Source: Saccoglossus kowalevskii
Taxonomy: Eukaryota; Hemichordata; Enteropneusta; Harrimaniidae
Assembly (NCBI RefSeq): GCF_000003605.2
Contig: NW_003124893.1
Location: forward strand, 206,155-233,369
Direction of reading: 5' to 3'
Length of the DNA: 27,215 nucleotides
Shown here: in pieces, positions 19,301 through 26,831 of the stretch
How positions within the stretch are numbered: position 1 is the first letter of the stretch
Layout of the letters: each line of letters starts with the position of its first letter
Position numbers and translations under genes: made by a program
Notes under the pieces: generated by a model
Seen by the model: only the letters and a program-made list of their open reading frames with translations
Told to the model about the DNA's origin: nothing
Databases searched by the model: none

Positions 19301-21801
19301 AAGAAAAAAAATGCACATATAATTCAAAAGTAAAGGAATATTATAAGTTACATGTACTACCAAGGATTTACTACATAGGGGTATGTAACTTTGATGTACA
19401 TATACTGTACATTTATAACTATAAAAGGTTTGTATCGTAAAGTCAGCTTTTGCTAGTTTTTACAAAATAAACAAGTATAAAAGAATTTCAAAAAATCCAT
19501 AAAATTTTGCAAAATGTTGCACTGGTATTCAAAACCTAGTCATCATGTAGTGCATGTTTCATGTTCAAACATTTATGGTCTATAAAACTGTTCTAAAAAT
19601 AGCGATTTTTGAAAAATATAAGAACAAGTTTCTCAAAAAGCTTATTTTCAAGACATTTACACCACAAACAATTCAACTTAATTCTGCATACATATTTCTT
19701 TCAGACTAAGAAAACTGTGTTTGGTATATTCTCTAATTGCAGTATGACAGCCGCTAAGCCATTTTCTAGAATTTTTTTGTTCCTGTAATACGTATGAATG
19801 TAAACAGGAAAATTCACAGGATCAAAGCATTATGTGGGATTTAATAATTGTATTTTTGGGGTTATATTTTTACATTAATGATGTTATATACATGTACACA
19901 TTTGATGATGGGCAATTTTGATGAAGTAAGGCTATGTTCCCGTCTGAAAGATCATTTTTTTGACATTGAACTATAAAAAAAAATTAAAGTTCAAAATACA
20001 ATCATTGGATTTTTGCTGTAGACGTTCATTCTACACTTGTCATGCATAACGTGAGATATTGTAGATTAAGAAGTTCGGAAAATCCACAATTACCTTTTTC
20101 TTCCCACAGTGACACTGAGGTATTGAAGTAGTATTTTAGTCCCTTCAATACTTCACTGTATGTGTCAGTGTTTAGGGATATACTTATGTCATTCTTGGCA
20201 TCTTTCGGTTTGTGTGATTCAGCAGTCTCTGGTATTCCTTCTTCTGCATATGCTTTGAATGAAGTATGCTTTTTTGGTTGAAAAAAATCAGCTGTAGAAA
20301 AAATATCAGTACAGATAGAAATAATGGTTTAAAGGTTTTATATACATTGTATGTTGTTCACTTTTATTCAGTTAATCTTTCTAAATCTAAATATTTTAGT
20401 TTGTAAGAAAAGAAAAGCTTTCCACTTATTACAAGTGTTTGGGATTACCGGTAGCTGCTCTTTTCTATAGCTAGGAAGTATCAACTTACAGCTTTCAAAA
20501 CCCTTTAAATTCAACTGGATAGCTTGTGCAACTGTTGCTGTGGCAATTCTTAGGTAAACAACTCTGCAAAAAAATTAAGTTCCACATGAGTATACTTTTA
20601 GAGCAGAGAAATGTTGAACTGAAACAAGTTTCTTAATATTTGTACATCAGTTTCAAGTGGCGTACAATCAGAGACGAGGCTGGAAGAATGATAAGTTTAT
20701 GTTTGAAATTAAGGGTGTGACAGGGGAAAAATCTGTGCATATTTATTATATGATTAGGTAATTTTTTTTAATTAAATAATGTAATATGATAAGTTCATAT
20801 TTGAAATTAACAGTGTCACAGGTGAAAAATCTGTGCATATTTAATATACAGTGTATAATTAGGTAATTTTTTTAATGAATTAATTAATTAATGTATTTCC
20901 TAGTACATTTGTAAAAACCCCAAAACATTGTAAAATTGTTTTTTGTTGTAAATATTGTAAAATTTTTAATTCATGTTTTTTGTGTTGATGTTGTTTCCTA
21001 ACTTAATCCTCAGATTAAGTAACAGAGAGTTAGTCTCTTACACCTCAGCTCTTTGCTATAGTTATATGTTTAGTAACTTAATCAATTGAAGATGAAGAAC
21101 ATTTTCTATTGAATTGCCCAAAATATAACACACACAGGGAAAACTTCATCCAAAAAATTACACTACTTTCATCCAAAAATAAAAATAATTAGTTCACATA
21201 TATATTCTCAAGCAAAGATCCTGGCATAATTATAGAACTTGCCAATTATATTTACACAACACAAAGAGTTATTTAACATTTAAATACTAGTTACATTCTT
21301 TGTTGTTTGTTGTTGTTTGTTTTTTATAATATTTTTACATATATCTTGTTATTATTTTAAAGCTCTTTTCTGCTGTACCTATCCTATGTAAATCTTTTTA
21401 CATGGAAGCAATAAAGTTATTATTATTACTAATATTACTATTACTATTATTATTATTATTATTATTATCAAAAAGTAAATACATAACATTTTTAAGGTTT
21501 TCAATTTCGCTGAAATTGGCTGAATTACTAGTAAATGCACATGAACATGAAAAATTGCCAAATACCAATGACAAGTTTCTGCAGTAATCACTCGGACCTG
21601 CCCCATAACACCGTCGCTTCGCTCATGGAGCTAGAAAGGGATGCTTCGCTACACTAAAGTCAAGAATTCAATGTTATGTTTATGTTTATCGATCAGAGCA
21701 GTGTTCATTCATTGCACTCGATCAAACGTTCCGCCTTACCCAAATATGGTCTCTCCTCCACTGTATTCGCCCTTTTCAGTTCTCAAACTGATTTGGTTCA
21801 T
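10332..21801 (-). CDS. Alpha-arrestin (arrestin domain-containing protein)
   Basis: Eleven coding exons in order of translation: 21740-21801, 20490-20563, 20094-20291, 19234-19296, 17204-17435, 13971-14067, 13058-13254, 12815-12902, 12188-12289, 11236-11323, 10332-10375. They total 1245 nt and 414 residues. The N-terminal arrestin fold (about 1-165) shows EKGEYSGGETIFG, a strand ending QLNLKGFES, LPRGHYVIPFQYNLPPDIPG and VVKYTVKAFI. The C-terminal fold (about 190-370) shows the hinge CFCYSRGEVHVEAKLNKSIY, then NSGDIAKLEVLIDNQS, IPLI.., and AYCISVDVDVPYAPDITVTL. Family members are membrane-trafficking adaptors that link receptors or transporters to endocytosis and often to NEDD4-type ubiquitin ligases. 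I see no PPxY motif, so ligase recruitment through WW domains is doubtful. The exact vertebrate ARRDC or TXNIP orthologue is not clear. Introns hold most of the repeats in this window. Divergent from CPSF4. Confidence 0.93.
10695..11154. mobile_element. Harbinger-like MITE, 460 bp, TAA target duplication
   Basis: The ends GGGACGACGTCAAAAGATC (from 10695) and the inverted copy ending GACGTCGTCCC (11154) form imperfect inverted repeats of about 50 bp. TAA flanks both sides (10692-10694 and 11155-11157). A 3-bp TWA duplication with GGG-starting ends is characteristic of PIF/Harbinger elements. No transposase ORF, so non-autonomous. It lies in the last arrestin intron. Confidence 0.75.
11236..11323 (-). 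CDS. Arrestin gene coding exon 10
   Basis: Acceptor CACTTAG. Encodes WAQWTPPDWMTQCQ and on to SVRQSVL, using donor TCTAG|GTAATG (phase 1). A second donor inside it, CAG|GTAAAG ending the exon at 11282, would change the frame of the last exon; see findings. Confidence 0.75.
11324..12187. other. Arrestin intron between exons 9 and 10
   Basis: AT-rich, about 860 bp. A 108-codon open frame on the minus strand lacks any family resemblance and splice support. I see nothing else. Confidence 0.55.
12188..12289 (-). CDS. Arrestin gene coding exon 9
   Basis: Acceptor GTTTCAG, donor GTGAGA, 34 codons, phase 0 at both ends. Encodes QCAYCISVDVDVPYAPDITV then TLSIDAI, the terminal strands of the C-domain. 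Confidence 0.9.
12410..12690. repeat. CACTC/CACCC-rich repeat
   Basis: Simple (CACT)n and (CACC)n tracts arranged in irregular larger units of roughly 55-65 bp that recur as CAACTCACCCCAGTCACTC...CATCCATTAATTCATTCACC. At least four larger units are visible. Lies in the intron between exons 8 and 9. Confidence 0.85.
12815..12902 (-). CDS. Arrestin gene coding exon 8
   Basis: Acceptor CTTTTAG, donor GTAAGT. Encodes LIDIPLIETLASNDHVVPLL and PSTLGSLVR, matching the 'IP.l.pS' region of arrestin C-domains. Confidence 0.88.
13058..13254 (-). CDS. Arrestin gene coding exon 7
   Basis: Acceptor TTGTCAG, donor GTAATT, 65 codons. Encodes LRRVVRLLGWW, then an acidic, low-hydrophobicity insert (GSEEDVYSDNSEMED) and FPKTSEIVWASLLQG. 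The acidic insert is unusual for the C-domain loop and may be a phosphorylation-prone linker. Confidence 0.85.
13255..13970. other. Arrestin intron between exons 6 and 7
   Basis: About 700 bp of AT-rich intron with a short C-run near 13871. No gene, array or inverted repeat seen. Confidence 0.55.
13971..14067 (-). CDS. Arrestin gene coding exon 6
   Basis: Acceptor CCAATAG, donor GTAAGT. Encodes LNKSIYNSGDIAKLEVLIDN and QSTEDIDVIRVT, the conserved ..Y..G....v.I.N.S of the C-domain. Confidence 0.93.
14172..17050. repeat. Satellite-like array of 26-bp units with an assembly gap
   Basis: About 100 tandem copies of a 26-bp unit with core ACCAAATTCCCACTGTATGC then CTACTA. The left third is dominated by CAACTATATGCCTACTG variants, the middle by CCAAGTGAC variants and the right by CCACTGTATGCCTACTA variants, so the array is zoned. 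A longer repeat of about 162 bp marked by CCGGGGATATATG starts at 14839 and 15001. It fills the intron between arrestin exons 5 and 6. Confidence 0.95.
16389..16438. other. Assembly gap of 50 N
   Basis: Exactly 50 ambiguous bases inside the 26-bp array. The 406 bp on its left (15983-16388) are identical to the 406 bp on its right (16439-16844). Confidence 0.98.
17204..17435 (-). CDS. Arrestin gene coding exon 5
   Basis: Acceptor TTTTAG, donor GTAAGT. Encodes the last N-domain strands (KGVVKYTVKAFI), the loop LLSPKPTKVTGI and the first C-domain strand with KKCFCYSRGEVHVEA. Confidence 0.93.
17868..17900 (+). mobile_element. MITE end with CTGTAAACCACCTAAATTTTG
   Basis: GCTGTAAACCACCTAAATTT matches, with a few changes, the inverted end at 4390-4412. 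Only one end is seen; the partner end was not found. Confidence 0.3.
18519..19021 (-). mobile_element. TTAA-flanked MITE, copy 1 (503 bp)
   Basis: GGTAGAAGCCTACCC at the left and the inverted end GTAGACATCTACC at the right, flanked by TTAA at 18515-18518 and 19022-19025. The body is homologous to 25090-25641 in opposite orientation (for example TAAATGCAAATACCC.GAATT near one end). A TTAA target is typical of piggyBac-type insertion, but the ends do not show the usual piggyBac CCC start, so the superfamily is tentative. In the arrestin intron between exons 4 and 5. Confidence 0.75.
19234..19296 (-). CDS. Arrestin gene coding exon 4
   Basis: Acceptor TTGTAG, donor GTACCA. Encodes PLPRGHYVIPFQYNLPPDIP, a hallmark of arrestin N-domains (L..G.H..PF.F.LP..LP). 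Confidence 0.93.
19568..19639 (+). repeat. 72-bp fragment shared with TTAA-flanked MITE copy 2
   Basis: From ACATTTATGGTCTATAAAAC to the end of the segment it matches 25428-25499 at 71 of 72 positions. The flanks on both sides do not match. Confidence 0.8.
20094..20291 (-). CDS. Arrestin gene coding exon 3
   Basis: Acceptor TCTACAG, donor GTAATT. Encodes a polar loop (EEGIPETAESHKPKD) and then YYFNTSVSLWEEKG, the usual strand before the LP.G.H block. Confidence 0.88.
20490..20563 (-). CDS. Arrestin gene coding exon 2
   Basis: Acceptor TTTGCAG, donor GTAAGT. Encodes VVYLRIATATVAQAIQLNLK and the following GFES, the second and third strands of the N-domain. Confidence 0.9.
20686..20895. repeat. 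Two-copy tandem repeat of about 98 bp
   Basis: ATGATAAGTTTATGTTTGAA starts at 20688 and a similar ATGATAAGTTCATATTTGAA at 20786; both continue through AAAAATCTGTGCATATTTA to a T-run. The second ends in an ATTA-rich simple repeat. Confidence 0.8.
21088..21470 (+). mobile_element. 3' end of a LINE (L2/CR1-like) with (TTA)n tail
   Basis: A broken reading frame gives EDEEHFLLNCPKYNTHREN, the conserved C-terminal motif of several non-LTR reverse-transcriptase proteins, and stops at 21192. It is followed by an AT-rich 3' UTR, a small hairpin (GTAAATCTTTTTAC), GCAATAAAG and a TTA microsatellite at about 21417-21470. 5'-truncated and dead. Lies in arrestin intron 1. Confidence 0.7.
21740..21801 (-). 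CDS. Arrestin gene coding exon 1
   Basis: Starts at ATG 21799-21801 (A at -3; an in-frame TAA lies just upstream) and ends TTTGG|GTAAGG. Encodes MNQISLRTEKGEYSGGETIF, the typical first strand and pre-loop Gly of arrestin N-domains. Ends phase 2, as exon 2 requires. Confidence 0.85.
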
Positions 21802-21928
21802 GATTTGATGTTACGAACTTGAACTCATCATGCTCTCGCGGTTTCTTCCAAATGTTAGGCACCTGAGGCCAACGACTTTGTCCGGGTATCGAGAACTACA
21901 GCAGCCGAGAACTACACAATGAAATAAG

Positions 21929-21936
21929 TGACATCA
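21929..21936. promoter_or_regulatory. CRE-like element TGACATCA
   Basis: One base from the CRE palindrome and part of the near-palindrome GTGACATCAC. Lies about 130 bp upstream of the arrestin start codon. Confidence 0.35.
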
Positions 21937-22104
21937 CGAACACAGATTGCAGTACTCAGTGAGCTAGTTCCTGAATATATACGGCGGATATAGTTGTTGA
22001 ATCATGATTCTCGGAAGGTAGTGAAAAGTGAAAAGTTGACTTCCGCATTAATTTTTCCCATTATCTTAGGGGGTATCTCAGGTCGTTACCGAAATGCATC
22101 TCGG

Positions 22105-22111
22105 CCGGAAG
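22105..22111 (+). promoter_or_regulatory. ETS-factor site CCGGAAG
   Basis: Exact GABPA/ELK-type core about 110 bp upstream of the CPSF4 start codon. A second copy on the other strand (ACTTCCG) is at 22039-22045. Paired ETS sites are common in bidirectional housekeeping promoters. Confidence 0.4.
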
Positions 22112-22218
22112 GTCATAGACTCCTGGCGTGGAAATAGAAATCTACAGCGTTGTTTTTGTTGTGTCGATTTCGACTAATAATATATACAGATTTGGTTCGA
22201 TCAGACATATATTTCACT

Positions 22219-22321
22219 ATGCAGAACATAGTATCAAATGTCTCGAACATAAAGTTCGACATAGAACTGGCTTTAGAGCAGCAGTTGGGCAGTATACCAT
22301 TGCCTTTTCCTGGAATGGATA
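22219..22321 (+). CDS. CPSF4: CPSF4 exon 1
   Basis: Encodes residues 1-34, beginning MQNIVSNVSNIKFDIE and including EQQLG and PLPFPGMD, which match the vertebrate N-terminus. Donor GTAAGT, phase 1. Confidence 0.96.
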
Positions 22322-25300
22322 GTAAGTCTTTCACTCTACATTGCAAGCGCTCACAACAAACACGACCGTAATAGACATAAACAAGACGGGTCTCCCTATA
22401 TTTGATATCTATTATTGTTTGTTTTTTTGCCCCTAAGATCGTAAATCGAGAAAAATAAAGTATTTCGACATTATTTTTGCACTTTTTAATTTTCATGTGT
22501 AAAAAATCGGGCATGTCGGCCATTGTTGTGTTAAGGTCAAGGAATATTGTCTTAGGTTTGTGAAATTGAAAGTTTTAATATTGTATTTTCATAAGTTATT
22601 TATGTAATATGTAAATCAAATACATTTGATGTAAACTATAAAACAACGCTGTTTGGTAATAAAGTGACACTTCACATTGTTTTCAAACTACTAGTATATC
22701 CACACCTGATCACAGTCTCTCAACATGTGACTGTGCCCTGGTATAACCTCCCATTCAAGAAATTGTATACATACACAAATGCATATATGCAGGAAGTACA
22801 TTTACTAGTGTTATGTTCAATTGATCATAAATTATGTATTCACTACATATATGTGATTTAGTGTCAAATAAAATATACATGTATTACGAGGTTGTCATTC
22901 AACATTGTGATACAAGTGACATCATAGGCTAGTATTTATTCATGAACCAACATCATTTTGTGAACATCACTTGTGAAATGTAGATTTTCTCTAACAATGC
23001 CTCACAAAATAAAAGCGTTCTACATTATTGTTACTCACAGCACAGCAACTGCATTTCCTTCGTCCTTATAAATGTTTATAAATTTCACAATTCAAACTGA
23101 AATGATTGGTCGATTAAATAACATTATAACGTTTGCACAAGACATCGTTGTGTACTGTGCTTGCTGATTAGTTGATTGGATCTAACTGTTATTTAAATTA
23201 TAATGATGAAGGGAATGCCTTTATTACACAGAGAGTAAAATTTTTACCAATTTGTCAAATCGGGAAAAACTGTAAAATTTTATAGCAGTGAGCCCAAATA
23301 TTCAAGACAGTGAGTTCTCTGAAATTTCATCCCAAACATAGCATCAAATTATTATATCATGAAAATTGATATCTTTAATAAAAAACAAAATTATTCAGAA
23401 ATTTAATTTCATTTTCTGGGAAATTTTTATGTCAAGCTCCATATGTTATCAAATGTACAATATCCTTTCCTCTCAATATGAATTTTTGAATAAATTTTCA
23501 ATTAAGACCTGTCATCACAACATAAGTTTTCTCACATTTCTTTTCAAGAATCCGGATCTGCAATATGTGTGTTCTTTAAGCAAGGGGACTGCTTAAAAGG
23601 TGGAAGTTGTCCATTCCGACATGTACGTGGTGATCGCAGCGTTGTTTGCAAACATTGGCTGAGGGGTTTATGCAAAAAAGGAGACCAGTGTGAATTTCTT
23701 CATGAGTATGACATGACAAAAATGCCAGAATGTTTCTTTTTTTCAAAATTTGGTAAGTGAATATATTTTATTTCTTATTTATGCGTTTCCATCATCCAAA
23801 TCGTATGTTCACAACCTCAATGTAAAGACATGAACCTGTGCATGATTCTAATGAGAGGTCATGTTAATATTAATCCCTCTAAAATACATTGATCTGATTG
23901 GCAGCACCTACTGTATAAAACAATTAATATGCACCCAGATGTGTATCGTAGTGTAGATAAAACAAAATGGCGAGATGTCAAAGAGAAAACACTTTATAAA
24001 TCCAAATTCACTAACCGGATTACATCATTTATACTGATATGTTATCAATAGTAGTAGTCAAGAGTTTTAAATCTGGTTTGGTCCCCGAAGACGAGGGTGG
24101 CCGGATTCACCTTAAACTAGTGGCAATCGCTCTTACCCCCTCCCTCCACTTTGCACGATTTAAAGCATCCCTCATCCTCATCCCAACCTTCCCACTCTCC
24201 TCCTCCACTTGCATCTTCCACGTCTTCTTTGGCCTTCCCCTTTTCCTTTTCTTTGGACCGCTCACCTCTAAATCAAGGGCCCTTCTTAATACATGCCCAT
24301 CCTCCCTCCTCAGCACATGCCCATACCAACATACCCCATTTGCCTTCGCCAACCGATCTACCGCTTCCTTCAAACCCAACATCTGCATTAAGTCCTTAGT
24401 TTTCTTTCTGTCCATCAACTTCACCCCACACATCACTCTCACCATCGCTCTCTCTGTCCTCCTTAAAATACCCAACTCATTTTCACTCAAACACCATGTC
24501 TCGCTCCCATACAGCAATGCTGATCTCACACAACTCTTATAAACTATTCCTTTCATCTCCAAGGGAAATCTCTTCCCATATAGTAGCTCTCCACATCAAT
24601 ACCTAACGAATCTTTGGATGACAAATTGTGGTTAAATAATTCGGTAAGAATTTCACACAATAAAAACTATTCCTGTGCATTTACTATGATACATATACCG
24701 ATGCTTGTGCTGCTGGTGTATTACCCAAGAATCCTACATTTGTGCTGATCTAGATGTGGCATAATACACTGATTACTTTCACATGATAATAGCTGTTTCT
24801 TGCCATTCCTCATCAATTACAGTTTTAGACTACTGGTACTCTCTAATCTATTCAAAGATATATACATATATATATCCCTAGGCCAACTGATTTCAACAAC
24901 AAAGCCGAGTAGCTGACCTTCGGGTCTTTGTTTATGGGTGGCCCACCAAAAAATAAAAAATTTGTCTCCAGTCGTTGTTTGTTTCAGGCCGATTTCTCGC
25001 TATCCACATATTTCACATGCACAAATACCTCGCAATAGACTCTATATAGTAAGTTTTAACAGCATTACGAAGGCTGAATGCCACTTTAAGGTAGAAGCCA
25101 ACTCATAAATGCAAATACCCGGAATTTATTCAATTTACAATAAACTGTACTCCTGGGCGATATAAGAATATTAACTTAAAAAAAGTTATGGTCACCAGCT
25201 TAATTTTCTAGAAAATGATAGTTGAAGTTTATTGGATACTTGTCATTTTGTCAGTATTTTAATGATTTTACAATTGGTTTCCATAGCAGAGATATGCCAT

Positions 25301-26831
25301 ATCTCAACATGTACGCTAGTAACACAGGCTGATAAAATCATATATCATGAATGGAGAACTTTTTATCGTCTTCAATTATTTAAAAAATCTGGGTTTTTAA
25401 AAATGTAAAAAAAGTTAATTTTCCTTCAACATTTATGGTCTATAAAACTGTTCTAAAAATAGCGATTTTTGAAAAATATAAGAACAAGTTTTTCAAAAAA
25501 AGTAATTGAAACACACAAAATACTAGTAATGCTATTAATTATACCATGGACTATAGCTTCATGATTTGACAAAATAAACCAATAAACATTGTCATGCGAT
25601 TTATGACCAACTTTCTCAAAAATTATGAGTAGGCTTCTACCATAAATTAAAATCCCATTTAAATCCATATTGACTTTCTTATCTCTTGTACTGATGTATG
25701 ACTTTCTTTGTTCTACAGGTCTGTGCAGCAACAAAGAGTGTCCCTTTCTACATATAGATCCTGAATCAAAAATAAAAGATTGTGCGTGGTATGATAGAGG
25801 GTTCTGTAAACATGGTAAGTCTCATTCAAAATGTCATAGTGATATTATTCAGTAAGCCATTGAAAGGTATAATGCCTATTCACTGTGAATTTGATTGGTT
25901 GATTGAAAATGCCATCAACTATGCCTAGGTATGATGCTAGTAATATCACATCACCTGTGAATTTGACTGTTTAATCTGAGGTTGTGTAGTTGTGGGGAAT
26001 TCCAGCATGCAGTATTTAAACTGACATAATTATGATTATGTTTGCATAAATCTGAAAGGTAATGAGATTATATAGCTTTGTACCTATTATATATTTAGGT
26101 ATAGGAAAGACATGTGTTAACTTCATATTGGATTTTGCAAAGGATTGTGGGATAAAAAATTGAATTATAGAGGGCGTTGGGGGGGGGGCTCATTTCTTTC
26201 CCATACAGCCTGTTATGCCAACATCAACTGTAAACCTGTACTGTTTTCAAGTAACATGTTTATGTTTTTTTTTATATTTTATATATTGTGCGGTTAATTT
26301 GTTGGACTACCCCTTCCCTCACTGCCTCTAGAGTTCAATTTTCTCTGTCCCACAATCCTTTGCAAAACCCAACATAGATTTTAACGTATTTCTTCTCTAT
26401 ATCATTTCATTGAACCGCCACATAGATTCTGGCTGCATAATGAGATATTACTAGCATTATACCTAGGCATAATTTGGTTGAGGTATAGCAACTGAAACAC
26501 AGCATAGACTCTATGTTGCATACATGTAATACTGCTAGCATCGTACTTAGGCATTAGTGGATTGAGGTATAGTGATTTCATTGAAACACTACATAGATTC
26601 TAATCTAACTTTAATGTTAGATTCTAATCTTATTGATGTTAAGGAATCAATATGATTCATATTGATTGATATACACCACAATCACATCTACATCTACATC
26701 TAGTTGTGTACCATGTATTGTCTTGTTGCTTTTCTAGGTCCACACTGCAGAAATAGACACACAAGAAGGGTTATATGTGTCAATTATCTATGTGGGTTTT
26801 GTCCGGATGGCAAAAATTGTAAATTCCAACA
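22219..26831 (+). CDS. CPSF4: CPSF4 (CPSF30), cleavage and polyadenylation specificity factor zinc-finger subunit, 3' end missing
   Basis: Exons in view: 22219-22321, 23549-23752, 25719-25814, 26738-26831, giving the first 166 residues (human protein about 244-269). All introns are GT..AG. The protein is part of the nuclear complex that recognises the AAUAAA signal in pre-mRNA; fingers 2 and 3 contact the RNA together with WDR33, and fingers 4-5 bind FIP1. All five CCCH fingers are intact: C41-C49-C55-H59, C68-C76-C82-H86, C96-C105-C110-H114, C124-C132-C138-H142 and C148-C156-C162-H166, the last His being split by an intron. Numbering aligns with human without gaps. An in-frame ATG at 22150 would add 23 residues but the family N-terminus (MQ.I...V..IKFD) fixes the start at 22219. 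The linker and CCHC knuckle must lie to the right of the window. Confidence 0.97.
22322..23548. other. CPSF4 intron 1
   Basis: About 1.2 kb, AT-rich. Open frames here are short and unsupported. I see no repeat array or transposon ends. Confidence 0.55.
23549..23752 (+). CDS. CPSF4: CPSF4 exon 2 (fingers 1 to start of 3)
   Basis: Acceptor TTTTCAAG, donor GTAAGT. Encodes finger 1, then VVCKHWLRGLCKKGDQCEFL and HEYDMTKMPEC, almost identical to human CPSF4. Confidence 0.97.
24045..24595 (-). mobile_element. 5'-truncated LINE fragment with reverse-transcriptase C-terminus
   Basis: A minus-strand frame of 151 codons (24107-24562) encodes a typical non-LTR element tail: SALLYGSETWCL, RRTERAMVRVMCGV, WYGHVLRREDG, and KKRKRGRPKKTW. 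The polymerase and endonuclease domains are missing; similarity continues a few codons upstream to about 24590, where a stop interrupts it. The 3' side ends near a short TACTAC run (about 24045). Inserted in CPSF4 intron 2, antisense to the gene. Confidence 0.85.
24857..24878. repeat. Short TA-rich simple repeat
   Basis: AGATATATACATATATATAT, an alternating purine-pyrimidine run in CPSF4 intron 2. Confidence 0.6.
25090..25641 (+). mobile_element. TTAA-flanked MITE, copy 2 (552 bp)
   Basis: GGTAGAAGCCAACTCATAAA at the left and the inverted GAGTAGGCTTCTACC at the right. TTAA precedes the left end (25086-25089); ATAA follows the right end, perhaps a mutated duplication. Homologous to 18519-19021 in the other orientation. 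It ends 77 bp upstream of CPSF4 exon 3. Confidence 0.75.
25719..25814 (+). CDS. CPSF4: CPSF4 exon 3 (finger 3 end and finger 4 start)
   Basis: Acceptor TTCTACAG, donor GTAAGT. Encodes LCSNKECPFLHIDPESKIKD and CAWYDRGFCKH. Starts and ends in phase 1. Confidence 0.97.
26116..26385. mobile_element. Fold-back element of about 270 bp
   Basis: Left arm from 26116 (containing TTGCAAAGGATTGTGGGA) and right arm to 26385 (containing TCCCACAATCCTTTGCAA) form imperfect inverted repeats of about 60 bp. The loop holds a G-run near 26170. No ORF and no clear target duplication. Confidence 0.65.
26412..26610. repeat. Diverged tandem repeat of about 82-89 bp
   Basis: Units start at 26412, 26494 and 26583 (partial), each opening GAA.C...CATAGA.TCT; the two full units also share TACT.GCAT and GAGGTATAG. 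An inverted match to the first unit lies at 25921-25950 (ATGCCTAGGTATGATGCTAG). Confidence 0.65.
26738..26831 (+). CDS. CPSF4: CPSF4 exon 4 (finger 4 end and finger 5)
   Basis: Acceptor TTTCTAG, donor GTAAGT. Encodes PHCRNRHTRRVICVNYLCGF and CPDGKNCKFQ, plus two bases of the final His codon of finger 5. Confidence 0.96.

Larger units (their letters stand above)
21802..22218. promoter_or_regulatory. Divergent promoter between the arrestin gene and CPSF4
   Basis: Only 417 bp separate the two start codons, so both promoters and 5' UTRs lie here. Two ETS-type sites (22039-22045 and 22105-22111) and a CRE-like TGACATCA (21929-21936) are visible. No TATA box in a convincing position. Confidence 0.6.

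Noticed and set aside
21590-21640. Possible minus-strand start MSEATVLWG
   Set aside because: No good donor follows and it lies within arrestin intron 1; exon 1 at 21740-21801 already joins exon 2 in phase.
22113-22523. 136-codon minus-strand frame and the plus-strand frame from 22128
   Set aside because: Both overlap CPSF4 exon 1 in other frames; the CPSF4 frame matches a known family.
24039-24542. 167-codon plus-strand frame
   Set aside because: Antisense of the LINE reverse-transcriptase tail, which is the frame with recognisable motifs.
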